From Pistricoccus aurantiacus (GTDB lineage: Bacteria > Pseudomonadota > Gammaproteobacteria > Pseudomonadales > Halomonadaceae), in NCBI RefSeq assembly GCF_007954585.1, contig NZ_CP042382.1:3472001-3536000 (forward strand): a DNA stretch of 64,000 nt, read 5' to 3'. Numbering within the stretch: the first letter of the stretch is position 1; the number at the start of each line of letters is the position of its first letter. Position numbers and translations under genes: made by a program. Below the pieces are notes generated by a model, which made no database searches, was not told where the DNA came from, and worked only from the letters and a program-made list of their open reading frames with translations. Shown here in pieces: positions 37,204 through 45,083 of the stretch.

Positions 37204-38847
37204 ATGACCGGAAAGAATCTGGAACTCGAGCGCGAAAGCGCTTCGAGCGGCGGCTTGAAGCGCGCCAATGCCGATATCGAGCACTGGGATGTCGAAGACG
37301 AAAGCTTCTGGCAGAGCCAAGGCAATAAGATCGCCACCCGCAATCTGTGGATCTCGATTCCCAGCCTGCTGATGGGTTTCGCGGTCTGGTTGATGTGGGG
37401 CATGATCACTACCCAGATGCGCAACCTGGGCTTCGACTTCACGGTGGATCAGCTTTTCACCCTGACCGCCATCGCTGGTCTCGCCGGTGCCACCCTGCGC
37501 ATTCCCGCCTCCTTCATGATCCGCATCGCTGGCGGACGCAACACCATCTTCCTGACGACCGCCCTGCTGATGATACCGGCGCTGGGCACCGGCATCGCGC
37601 TGATGAACCCCGAAACACCGTTATGGATCTTTCAGGCCCTGGCGCTGCTCTCCGGCATCGGCGGCGGCAACTTCGCCTGCTCCATGAGCAACATCTCGAC
37701 CTTCTATCCCAAGAAGCAGCAGGGCTACGCCCTGGGCATGAACGCGGGGCTGGGCAACTTCGGCGTCACCACCATGCAGATTCTGATTCCGCTGGTGATG
37801 ACCGTGGGCCTGTTCGGCGCCCTGGCAGGTGATCCCATGGAACTGACCCGGGCCAGCGGTACCCTGATCGGACGTATCGAAGCCGGCACCGACACCTGGA
37901 TCCAGAACGCCGGCTTCATCTGGCTGGTATTCCTGATTCCGCTGGCCTTCGCCGGCTGGTTCGGCATGAACAACCTGCGTACCGTCACGCCGCATCCCGG
38001 CACGCCGGCCGCCGCCTTCGGCAAGATCCTGGGGCTGTACGCGCTGGGGGTTGTCGCCACGGTGGTCGGCATGGTCGCCCTGGAGTGGATCAACATGTGG
38101 CTGGCGCTGCCTATCACCATCTTGCTGACCCTGGGGCTGCTGCTGTTGCTGCCGGGCACCATCAAGACCAACATCAAGACCCAGTACGCCATCTTCCGTG
38201 ACAAGCACACCTGGGCGATGACCGCCATCTACACCGCCACCTTCGGCTCCTTCATCGGCTTCTCCGCGGCCCTGCCCCTGTCCATCACCGTCATCTTCGG
38301 CAACATGATGGAAGTCGCCGCAGACGGCAGCATGACCCGAGTGGTCAACCCGGATGCCCCGAGCGCCCTGACCTGGGCCTGGATGGGGCCCTTTGTCGGC
38401 GCCCTGATTCGCCCGGTGGGCGGCTGGATTTCCGACAAGCTCGGCGGCGCCATCGTCACCCAGGTCATCTCGGTAATCATGGTGGCCGCCTCCGCGGCGG
38501 TGGGCTATGTGATGATGCTGGCCTACAACGCCACGGATCCGAACCAGTACTTCTGGATGTTCCTGTTGCTGTTCATCGTGCTGTTCGCCGCCAGCGGCAT
38601 CGGCAACGGCTCCACCTTCCGCAGTATCGGCGTGATCTTCGACGTGCAGCAGAAGGGCCCGGTGCTGGGCTGGACCTCCGCCGTAGCCGCCTACGGCGCC
38701 TTCATCGCGCCCCGGGTGATGGGCGAGCAGATCAAGGCCGGCACCCCTGAAATGGCCATGTACGGCTTCGCCGTCTTCTACGCGGTGTGCCTGGTCATCA
38801 ACTGGTGGTTCTATCTGCGCAAGGATGCCTACGTGAAGAATCCCTGA
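37204..38847 (+). CDS. narK2: Nitrate/nitrite antiporter of the NarK2 type
   Basis: This MFS protein of 547 residues has a hydrophilic N-terminal extension of about 45 residues before its first helix. The signatures are GGGNFACSMSNIS in the first half and NGSTFRSIGVIF in the second, where the nitrate-signature glycine-rich motifs of NarK lie. The extra N-terminus and length fit NarK2/NarU-type nitrate/nitrite exchangers of denitrifiers. AGGGGG precedes the ATG. It is followed by a clear terminator before the second transporter. Confidence 0.9.
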   Translation: MTGKNLELERESASSGGLKRANADIEHWDVEDESFWQSQGNKIATRNLWISIPSLLMGFAVWLMWGMITTQMRNLGFDFTVDQLFTLTAIAGLAGATLRIPASFMIRIAGGRNTIFLTTALLMIPALGTGIALMNPETPLWIFQALALLSGIGGGNFACSMSNISTFYPKKQQGYALGMNAGLGNFGVTTMQILIPLVMTVGLFGALAGDPMELTRASGTLIGRIEAGTDTWIQNAGFIWLVFLIPLAFAGWFGMNNLRTVTPHPGTPAAAFGKILGLYALGVVATVVGMVALEWINMWLALPITILLTLGLLLLLPGTIKTNIKTQYAIFRDKHTWAMTAIYTATFGSFIGFSAALPLSITVIFGNMMEVAADGSMTRVVNPDAPSALTWAWMGPFVGALIRPVGGWISDKLGGAIVTQVISVIMVAASAAVGYVMMLAYNATDPNQYFWMFLLLFIVLFAASGIGNGSTFRSIGVIFDVQQKGPVLGWTSAVAAYGAFIAPRVMGEQIKAGTPEMAMYGFAVFYAVCLVINWWFYLRKDAYVKNP

Positions 38848-38877
38848 TAGATGCCGCGTGACTTTTACCTTTGTTCT

Positions 38878-38904
38878 GGGCCCCCTGACGGGGCCCAAGT
38901 TTTT
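38878..38904 (+). terminator. Terminator after narK2
   Basis: A 7-bp perfect GC stem (GGGCCCC/GGGGCCC, 38878-38896) with a 5-base loop is followed by AAG and a run of five T residues. Confidence 0.85.
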
Positions 38905-38930
38905 ACAGTGAGCATCCAGTGAAAAAGCGC

Positions 38931-38995
38931 TACCTCCAAAGTGATAGCATCGAATTCATAAGAGGCAGGCGCCCGAATTACTTGACGTATATCAA
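38931..38995 (+). promoter_or_regulatory. narK1 promoter region: NarL-like pair and FNR-like dyad
   Basis: TACCTCC-AA-AGTGATA (38931-38946) has NarL/NarP 7-2-7 spacing. TTGACGTATATCAA (38982-38995) differs from the FNR consensus TTGAT-N4-ATCAA at one base. With the dyad centred at -41.5, transcription would start about 30 bases before the ATG at 39060. So narK1 is regulated separately from narK2 despite their adjacency. Confidence 0.65.
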
Positions 38996-39059
38996 TATTC
39001 CTATGTCGGAGCATGAGAATCTGACAACGTCTTAGCCACTCCCAGTGAGGAGACCACCC

Positions 39060-40415
39060 ATGAACCACCTCGAAGGGGTAACCCGGCCGCAACAGTACCG
39101 GGCCCTGTCTCTCAGTACCCTGGCGTTCACCACCTGCTTTGCGGTGTGGACGATCTTTTCCATCATCGGCGTACAGATCAAGCAGGATCTCGGCCTCAAC
39201 GAAACCCAGTTCGGCATTCTGGTGGCCACGCCGATACTTACTGGCTCCATCAGCCGCATCTTCCTGGGGATCTGGACCGAGCAGCTCGGCGGTCGTCGGG
39301 TCTTCAGCGTGCTGATGCTGGTCACCGCCCTGTGCGTCTTCCTGCTTTCCTACGTCGAGTCCTACCTGATGTTTTTGGTGGCCGCCCTGGGCGTGGGCCT
39401 GGCCGGGGGTTCCTTCATCGTCGGTATCGCCTACACCTCCTACTGGTTCGAGAAGGAAAAACAGGGTACCGCCTTGGGCATCTTCGGCGCCGGCAACGCG
39501 GGAGCCGCGATCACCAATTTCGCCGCGCCCTTTCTGCTGCTGGCGGTAGGCTGGGAACAGACCGCGGTGGTCTATGCCATCGTGCTGACGATCATCGCGG
39601 TGATCTTCTGGGTCTTTACCAAGGAGGATCCGCTGACCCGCTCGCGGCGTGGTCAGGGTGGCAAGGCCACTTCTGCCCTGGCGCAGTTGCAGCCTCTCAA
39701 GCATGTCCAGGTATGGCGTTTCTCTCTCTACTACTTTTTCGTCTTCGGCGCCTTTGTCGCCCTGGCCTCCTACCTGCCCCGCTACTATGTAGGCGCCTAC
39801 GAAGTAAGCATCGCCGTGGCTGGCACCCTGGCGGCGCTCTACACTCTCCCCGGCAGCGTATTTCGCGCCCTGGGCGGCTGGATGTCGGATCGCTACGGCG
39901 CCCGTGCGATCATGTACCTGACCTTCATCGCTTCGCTGATCTGCCTGTTTCTGCTGGCCTATCCCGAGACCAGTTACGTGGTGCAGGGCAAGGAAGGCGA
40001 GATCACCTTCACGCTGGCCATGCCGCTGTGGGGGGTGGTGGTGCTCACCGTGCTGCTGGGTTTCTTCATGTCCTTGGGCAAGGCGGCGGTGTACAAGCAC
40101 ATTCCGGTCTACTATCCCCAGAACGTGGGCTCCGTCGGCGGTCTGGTGGGCATGATCGGCGGCCTGGGGGGGTTCTTCCTGCCGATCCTGTTCGGTGCGG
40201 TGCTCGATCTCACCGGGGTCTGGACCAGTTCCTACATGGTGCTGTTCGTGCTGGTGGCGGTGTCGCTGATCTGGATGCACGGGGCGATCCGTCGCATGGA
40301 GCGTCAGCGGGTGCCGGAACTCAGCGAGGAGCGCTTCCGCTATCTGCCGGAGATCCAGGAGCCGGCAGCGAGTCACGCCAGGCAGCAGCAGGAGTTACGT
40401 CCCAAGCAGACTTGA
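39060..40415 (+). CDS. narK1: Nitrate/proton symporter of the NarK1 type
   Basis: The 451-residue MFS protein has about twelve helices and shows GLAGGSFIVGIAY in the first half and a GMIGGLGGFFLP motif in the second, the two nitrate-signature regions. Compared with its neighbour it lacks the long N-terminus, matching NarK1-type nitrate/proton symporters paired with NarK2 in denitrifiers. I start at ATG 39060 with GAGGAG upstream; a GTG at 39045 would add five residues. A strong hairpin follows the stop. Confidence 0.9.
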   Translation: MNHLEGVTRPQQYRALSLSTLAFTTCFAVWTIFSIIGVQIKQDLGLNETQFGILVATPILTGSISRIFLGIWTEQLGGRRVFSVLMLVTALCVFLLSYVESYLMFLVAALGVGLAGGSFIVGIAYTSYWFEKEKQGTALGIFGAGNAGAAITNFAAPFLLLAVGWEQTAVVYAIVLTIIAVIFWVFTKEDPLTRSRRGQGGKATSALAQLQPLKHVQVWRFSLYYFFVFGAFVALASYLPRYYVGAYEVSIAVAGTLAALYTLPGSVFRALGGWMSDRYGARAIMYLTFIASLICLFLLAYPETSYVVQGKEGEITFTLAMPLWGVVVLTVLLGFFMSLGKAAVYKHIPVYYPQNVGSVGGLVGMIGGLGGFFLPILFGAVLDLTGVWTSSYMVLFVLVAVSLIWMHGAIRRMERQRVPELSEERFRYLPEIQEPAASHARQQQELRPKQT

Positions 40416-40436
40416 AAAGGAAGGAAACGTCAGAAC

Positions 40437-40458
40437 GACGCCGCCCTCGGGCGGCGTC
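40437..40458. terminator. Hairpin terminator between convergent narK1 and CMD genes
   Basis: A 10-bp perfect stem (GACGCCGCCC/GGGCGGCGTC) with a 2-base gap lies between the two convergent genes. Its T-rich tails are weak on both sides, so efficiency is uncertain. Confidence 0.65.
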
Positions 40459-40477
40459 ATCATTTCACGGTAGGCTC

Positions 40478-40795
40478 TCAGTCCTCAGTGACATCCTCGA
40501 TCCAGGTCATGGCGGCGACGGCGGCGGGAAAGCCCAGGGTTGGAATCGACAGCATCGCCACCTGCTTGAGTTCCTCGGCGCTGATGGACTCCCGACGAGC
40601 ACGGCGCGCATGAGAATGCACCGCTCCTTCGGAACGTGCCCCCACCGCCAAGGCCAGCTTGACCAGGCGACGAGTCCGCTCGTCCAGAGGGCCGGCATTG
40701 GCACAGGCTTCGCCCAGCTGCGCGTAGGCCTGCCAGATGTCGGGATACTGCTCGGCCACTTCGCCGGCACCGGAAGGCAGTTGTTCGTGACTCAT
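40478..40795 (-). CDS. Carboxymuconolactone decarboxylase (CMD) family protein without catalytic cysteines
   Basis: The 105-residue protein has the helical CMD/AhpD fold signature (RRLVKLALAVGARSEGAVHSHARRA, with the loop ISAEELKQVAMLSI). The usual AhpD CxxC and the CxxH position are absent: the motif reads HSHARR, and the only cysteine is elsewhere. It is therefore not a typical thiol peroxidase partner. Its role beside the nitrate transporters is unknown. Confidence 0.8.
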   Translation of the reverse strand: MSHEQLPSGAGEVAEQYPDIWQAYAQLGEACANAGPLDERTRRLVKLALAVGARSEGAVHSHARRARRESISAEELKQVAMLSIPTLGFPAAVAAMTWIEDVTED

Positions 40796-40851
40796 ATGAC
40801 ATTTCCTTCTCTGCTGTGTATGAAAGCGTGTCTACCCGACTATACCCCAGC

Positions 40852-41235
40852 TTAAGCCAGCCAGGACCAGGGAGCATGACGCACCGCCGCACCAATGATA
40901 TAGACGAAGATGACGATGGCGACAATCGCCGCCAGACCGCGGGTCCTGGGCGTCTTGCCGCGCTTGATGGCAATGGTGCCCACCAGGATATAAAGCAGCA
41001 ACCCCAGCAGCTTGGCGGCGAGCCAGGGCGCTCGCCAGGGCCAGGCCTGCAGCAGCACCATCAGCCACACCCCAAGCCCCAGCAGCGCGGTGTCGATGAC
41101 ATGCGGGGCCACCCTGACCCAGGGACGCTGCAGCTGCGGCGATTCCCGCACGCTCCACCAGGCGCGTACCGTGAAGAATGTGATGCTCAGCAGCGCGGCG
41201 ATAACGTGCAAATGCTTGACGAGAATATAACTCAT
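40852..41235 (-). CDS. SirB2-family membrane protein
   Basis: This 127-residue inner-membrane protein has four hydrophobic helices and conserved histidines at the start (VKHLHVIAALLSITFF) and at APHVIDTALL. This is the SirB2 family pattern, whose function is not known. The histidines and the company of NO-related genes make heme binding conceivable, but this is inference. It is divergent from the following CopD-like gene, 118 bases away. Confidence 0.75.
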   Translation of the reverse strand: MSYILVKHLHVIAALLSITFFTVRAWWSVRESPQLQRPWVRVAPHVIDTALLGLGVWLMVLLQAWPWRAPWLAAKLLGLLLYILVGTIAIKRGKTPRTRGLAAIVAIVIFVYIIGAAVRHAPWSWLA

Positions 41236-41353
41236 GAACTTTACCTTGAATCAGGTCAGGGCCTGGCGCGGAAATACGTAATAGGATGCTCGCTCAATCA
41301 TCGCCATCTGCTGCGCGGGATCAACCCGTCATCGAAAAAAAGGAAAGCGTATT

Positions 41354-41824
41354 ATGGAGTTTGCTCTGGCCCGGGTCATTCACGTGCTCGCCGTCGTGCT
41401 ATGGATCGGCGGCGTGGCCATGGTCACCACCGTACTGCTGCCGGCGGTCAAACGCCTGAAAGTCCCCGAGGAACGGGTGGAATTCTTCGAAAAACTCGAG
41501 GCGCGCTTCGCCTGGCAGTCGCGCATTACCACGCTGCTTGCCGGCCTGAGCGGTTTCTACATGCTGCACGTCATCGGCTGGGAGCGCCTGATCCTGCCCG
41601 GCTACTGGTGGCTGCACGCGATGATCGGCGTCTGGCTGCTCTTTACCCTGATGCTGTTCGTGTTCGAACCGCTGTTTCTGCACCGCTGGTTTCACCAGCG
41701 CGCGATCAAAGCCCCGGAAGCCACCTTCCGACTGATCCAGACGATGCACTGGATCCTGCTCGGCATCAGCCTGATCACCATTGCCGGCGCCGTGGCAGGT
41801 AGCCATGGATGGCTGTGGTGGTAG
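41354..41824 (+). CDS. CopD-like four-helix membrane protein
   Basis: The product of 156 residues has four membrane helices. A histidine lies in the first (RVIHVLAVVLWIGGVAM), another in the third (WWLHAMIGVW), and another in TMHWILLGISLI. This arrangement resembles CopD-type and related predicted b-heme membrane proteins. In denitrifiers such genes often occur near nnrS and nitrate transport genes, but no activity is assigned. The stop is followed by the convergent toxin gene 30 bases on. Confidence 0.65.
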   Translation: MEFALARVIHVLAVVLWIGGVAMVTTVLLPAVKRLKVPEERVEFFEKLEARFAWQSRITTLLAGLSGFYMLHVIGWERLILPGYWWLHAMIGVWLLFTLMLFVFEPLFLHRWFHQRAIKAPEATFRLIQTMHWILLGISLITIAGAVAGSHGWLWW

Positions 41825-41854
41825 GGTTGAAAAACGATGCCCCAATCAACGGCT

Positions 41855-42127
41855 TCACTCAGTGAACAAATCAGCATGGGTCCCGGTTCTAGCCAGTTGT
41901 GACTCATTACCTTCGATGCGATAGATCAGTAACCAGTCAGGCTCGATATGGGCATCCCGATAGCTTTTCCAATTTCCTCGCAAGGGATGATCAAGATAAG
42001 TCTCCGGCAAAGGCTTTTGCTCGATCAGCAACCCAAGCAATCGGCGTAACTTGGTCATGTCCTTGTTGCGCTTTTTAACGCGCTTCACGTCACGCTTGAA
42101 TTGGCTGGAGCGAACCGGCACCAGCAT
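41855..42127 (-). CDS. yafQ: YafQ-type mRNA interferase toxin
   Basis: A 90-residue basic protein of the RelE/ParE superfamily. FKRDVKRVKKRNKD opens the helical region. The C-terminal YRDAHIEPDWLLIYRIEG carries the conserved His/Asp region used for ribosome-dependent mRNA cleavage by YafQ. Its ATG shares one base with the antitoxin stop (TGATG), so the two are translationally coupled, antitoxin first. Confidence 0.9.
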   Translation of the reverse strand: MLVPVRSSQFKRDVKRVKKRNKDMTKLRRLLGLLIEQKPLPETYLDHPLRGNWKSYRDAHIEPDWLLIYRIEGNESQLARTGTHADLFTE

Positions 42128-42384
42128 CAGATATTTAGATCCTTGAACAGGGTCTCGGCATCATCGAAACGCTTTCCCTTGCCACTCTCCAACTCTTCCA
42201 TCGCCTTGGCCGTGGTGGCGCTTGGCACCTGCACGGTAAAAGGCAGGCGTTTTTCCTCGGCGATTCTCAGCATCAACAATCGAATGGCATCGGAGACGGA
42301 CAGCCCCATGGCGTCAAGCGCCTCGGTGGCCTTGGCTTTCGTCTCACTGTCGATGCGGGCTCTGACAACGGTATCGGTACTCAT
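42127..42384 (-). CDS. dinJ: DinJ/RelB-type antitoxin
   Basis: The 85-residue protein begins with a ribbon-helix-helix DNA-binding segment (TVVRARIDSETKAKATEAL, then MGLSVSDAIRLLM), and its charged C-terminal part would neutralise the toxin. This is the usual DinJ layout. The operon probably autoregulates through the inverted repeat just upstream. Confidence 0.9.
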   Translation of the reverse strand: MSTDTVVRARIDSETKAKATEALDAMGLSVSDAIRLLMLRIAEEKRLPFTVQVPSATTAKAMEELESGKGKRFDDAETLFKDLNI

Positions 42385-42400
42385 GGGCGGCTCCTTTATT

Positions 42401-42423
42401 GTGTAGCTTTATTGTAGCTACAC
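42401..42423. promoter_or_regulatory. Inverted repeat upstream of dinJ-yafQ, probable operator
   Basis: GTGTAGC and GCTACAC form a perfect 7-bp inverted repeat with a 9-base AT-rich spacer, 17 bases before the antitoxin start. RHH antitoxins bind such repeats in their own promoters. Confidence 0.65.
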
Positions 42424-42460
42424 TTTAGTCTTTCCGCCAAAGCCCCTCGTTCAATAATCC

Positions 42461-43684
42461 TCAGCCATCCTTGCCATCCACCCGAGCGGTGAGTAAAGGT
42501 TTGGTATAGAGCATCACGAATACCGCGTAGGCAAGACACCAGAGCAGGATGCTCAGACTCAGCATCCAGTGAGTGACCTGGGGCAACAGGGCGGGAATCA
42601 GCGCGCGAGACACGGCGGCGGCCAGCATCAGACCGAGCGCCAGGCCGATGCCGGGCAGGGTTTCGATAGGCCGGCCGGTATGGCCGAGAGACACCCGTGA
42701 AATCATCGCAAGAATCATGGTGCCCATGCCGCCGACGGTCAGTGCATGAATCCCCAGGCTGGCGGGCAATAGCCCCAGGGCCGCGAAGCCGAACAGGATA
42801 AAGCCTAGTGCCACGAAGCCATAGCTGCCATGCAAGCCCCAAAGCAACGGCTCCCCCCAGGTACGCCACCCTTCCCAGCGCGCCAGGCGCCAGAAATTGG
42901 CAACTCCTGCCGTCAGGGCGACGACGGCAACGACGACGCCTGGCAAGGCGAGCCCCACCACCGCCAGCAGCTCAATCCCTATCAGCGCCGCCACGGAGCT
43001 GATCGCCAGTCTTTCCAGCGCCGGAAGCGGCGCGGGTTTCTGCCGTTTCAGGCGCAGCGAGGTAAAGAAAGGAATGACCCGACCACCGAGAATGACCATC
43101 AGCATGCCGAACAGGAGTACCGCCAGATAGGCCCCCTGGCGTACCAGTTCGCCATCCGCCCGATTGAGCCCCCAATGCATCAGCGCGTTGGCGATGACCA
43201 GCAGACTCAGTACCGGCAGAAAGATCAGATTGCGCCACTGCTTGACGCGAATCACCAGTCGCGCCATGACCAGCGCCACCAAAGGCAGGAAGGCCAGATC
43301 CACCAAGGCGATAAGCCAGGGCGCCGGGCTGCCCAGAGCGTCGGGAAATGCCAGCAGCAGGCGCCCGACCAGCCATACCGCGACCAGACCCAGCAGCGGC
43401 CAGCCCTTGATGCTGGGCTGACCGGTCCAGTTCTGCACCGCGGTGAGCAGAAAACCGCTGACTATGGCGGCGACGAAGCCGAACAGCATCTCGTGCTGAT
43501 GCCACCACAGCATGCCGCCCACCGGCTCGATCAGCAGCGTTCCGTGCCAGAAACCGCCCCAGGCCAGCATGGCCAGCAGACTAAACAGGACGCCGAACAG
43601 AAACAGCGGTCGAAACGCCAGCCGCCATAGCGGCATGACCTGGGTAAGACGAATTGACAAGGACAAGCTGCGCTCCGTGGCCAT
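42461..43684 (-). CDS. nnrS: NnrS family heme-copper membrane protein
   Basis: The 407-residue protein has twelve hydrophobic segments and typical NnrS features: FRPLFLFG at the start, WWHQHEMLFGFVAAIVSGFLLTAVQNWTG (cut here into HQHEMLFGF and GFLLTAVQNW), GGRVIPFFT in the middle, and MILAMISRVSLGHTGR near the end. NnrS protects cells against nitrosative stress, as shown in other bacteria. It lies 27 bases downstream of hmp, likely in one operon. Confidence 0.92.
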   Translation of the reverse strand: MATERSLSLSIRLTQVMPLWRLAFRPLFLFGVLFSLLAMLAWGGFWHGTLLIEPVGGMLWWHQHEMLFGFVAAIVSGFLLTAVQNWTGQPSIKGWPLLGLVAVWLVGRLLLAFPDALGSPAPWLIALVDLAFLPLVALVMARLVIRVKQWRNLIFLPVLSLLVIANALMHWGLNRADGELVRQGAYLAVLLFGMLMVILGGRVIPFFTSLRLKRQKPAPLPALERLAISSVAALIGIELLAVVGLALPGVVVAVVALTAGVANFWRLARWEGWRTWGEPLLWGLHGSYGFVALGFILFGFAALGLLPASLGIHALTVGGMGTMILAMISRVSLGHTGRPIETLPGIGLALGLMLAAAVSRALIPALLPQVTHWMLSLSILLWCLAYAVFVMLYTKPLLTARVDGKDG

Positions 43685-43711
43685 GGCGACGAATCCTCAA
43701 ATAACGGCGGC

Positions 43712-44893
43712 TCAGGCCGCGCTCAGGGGCTGCGACGGCCCGAAGTGTTCGTAATGACGGTGCTCTTGGGGAACGTTCAATGCCGCCAAGGCGTCGTTTA
43801 CCGCGGTCATGAAGCCCTGGGGCCCGACGAAATAGCACTGCGCCTGCTCTTCCGGCAGGTATCGCGCCAGCAGCTCGCGGTCGATCCACCCGATATGCAC
43901 CTCGGTTGCATCTTCCATGCCGCGCTCGTAGAGGGTGACGCTGGTCAGCTGCCGGGGATAGCGCTGTTCGAGCGCCTGCAGCTCGTCGCCGAAGGCATGC
44001 TGATCCTGTTCCTGGGCAGCGTGCAGATAGACCACCTGACGACCTTGTTCCAGGGCATGCTGGGCCAGAGGCAGCATGGGGGTCTGGCCGACGCCGCCGC
44101 TGATCAGCATCACCGGGGCGTCGCTTTCATCGAGTACGAGTTCCCCGGCGGGAGGCAGCAGGTTCAGGGTATCGCCGACCCGCAGGGTATCGTGCAGGTG
44201 GCGGCTCGCCTTGCCCTGCAGCTCGCGCTTGATGGATAAGCGATACGTCTTCCCATTGGGGAAACCGGACAGGCTGTAATGACGATAGGTGGACTCGCCA
44301 TCGATCACCAGGTGTACACCGATGAACTGCCCCGGTTCGAAATCCGCCACCGTGCCGCCGTCTTCCGGGGCCAGCACGAAGGAGGTGATGACCGAGCTTT
44401 CCGGGGTCTTCTCTACGATGCGGAAAGCGCGTTCGCCCTGCCAGCCGCCGGGGCGCTTGGCGAACTCGTGATATCGCTTGGCTTCCAGTTCGGTCAGAAG
44501 CCCCGCTAGCTCTTCATAGAGCGCGCCCCAAGCATCGGCGATCTCCGGGGTCACCGCATCGCCCAGGACTTCCGCCACCGCCGCCAAAAGGCACTCGCCG
44601 ACGATGGGATACTGATCCGGGCGAATATTCAGCGACACATGCTTTTCCACCACCGTGGCCAGGGTCGCCTTGACCTTCTCCGGCTCCTTGCGCAGCTGCA
44701 CGTAGGCCAGTACTGCGCCGGCCAACACACGAGGCTGGCCGCCATCCGCCTGATGCGCCTGATTGAACAACGGCTTGATTTCCGGATAGCGCTCGAACAT
44801 CAAGGGATAGAAGCGCTGAGTGATGGTATCCAGATGTTCCGCCACCAGCGGCGCGGTGGCTTCGATCAGTTGCTCTTGCTTGGCTGTCAGCAT
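43712..44893 (-). CDS. hmp: Flavohemoprotein nitric oxide dioxygenase
   Basis: Hmp oxidises NO to nitrate with O2 and NAD(P)H. The N-terminal globin domain has Tyr29 and proximal heme His85 (VVEKHVSLNI). The FAD-binding RHYSLSGFPN and the NAD-binding GGVGQTPML follow. The length of 393 residues is close to 396 in E. coli. An NsrR-like operator lies 32 bases upstream, and nnrS follows it, making an NO-detoxification pair within the denitrification island. Confidence 0.96.
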   Translation of the reverse strand: MLTAKQEQLIEATAPLVAEHLDTITQRFYPLMFERYPEIKPLFNQAHQADGGQPRVLAGAVLAYVQLRKEPEKVKATLATVVEKHVSLNIRPDQYPIVGECLLAAVAEVLGDAVTPEIADAWGALYEELAGLLTELEAKRYHEFAKRPGGWQGERAFRIVEKTPESSVITSFVLAPEDGGTVADFEPGQFIGVHLVIDGESTYRHYSLSGFPNGKTYRLSIKRELQGKASRHLHDTLRVGDTLNLLPPAGELVLDESDAPVMLISGGVGQTPMLPLAQHALEQGRQVVYLHAAQEQDQHAFGDELQALEQRYPRQLTSVTLYERGMEDATEVHIGWIDRELLARYLPEEQAQCYFVGPQGFMTAVNDALAALNVPQEHRHYEHFGPSQPLSAA

Positions 44894-44924
44894 GGGAATT
44901 CCTCAGGGGTTGAGTTCGATTTAT

Positions 44925-44947
44925 ATGATGCTTTTTATATGCATCTT
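44925..44947. promoter_or_regulatory. NsrR-like operator upstream of hmp
   Basis: On the minus strand the sequence reads AAGATGCATATAAAAAGCAT followed by CAT. It contains GATGC and GCATC as inverted 5-bp arms separated by 9 bases. It closely follows the NsrR consensus of two AAGATGC-type half-sites, so repression by the NO sensor NsrR is likely. Confidence 0.7.
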
Positions 44948-45083
44948 ATTATACCCGAACTAGGTGAAATAGTGTCTAGCAGACAAACTGTCGCAGTGTT
45001 TCTGCCGAAGATTCCGACAATCATGACTTCTCTTGACGTCTTTCTGCTCTACAAGACGTTTCCTTGGGCTGACCGTATAGGGC

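Noticed and set aside
37621-38898. Minus-strand frame of 425 codons rich in Gly, His and Gln
   Set aside because: It is antisense to narK2 with biased composition and no motif.
39146-40855. Plus-strand frame of 569 codons overlapping narK1
   Set aside because: It is the alternate frame of narK1; the transporter frame has clear membrane helices and motifs.
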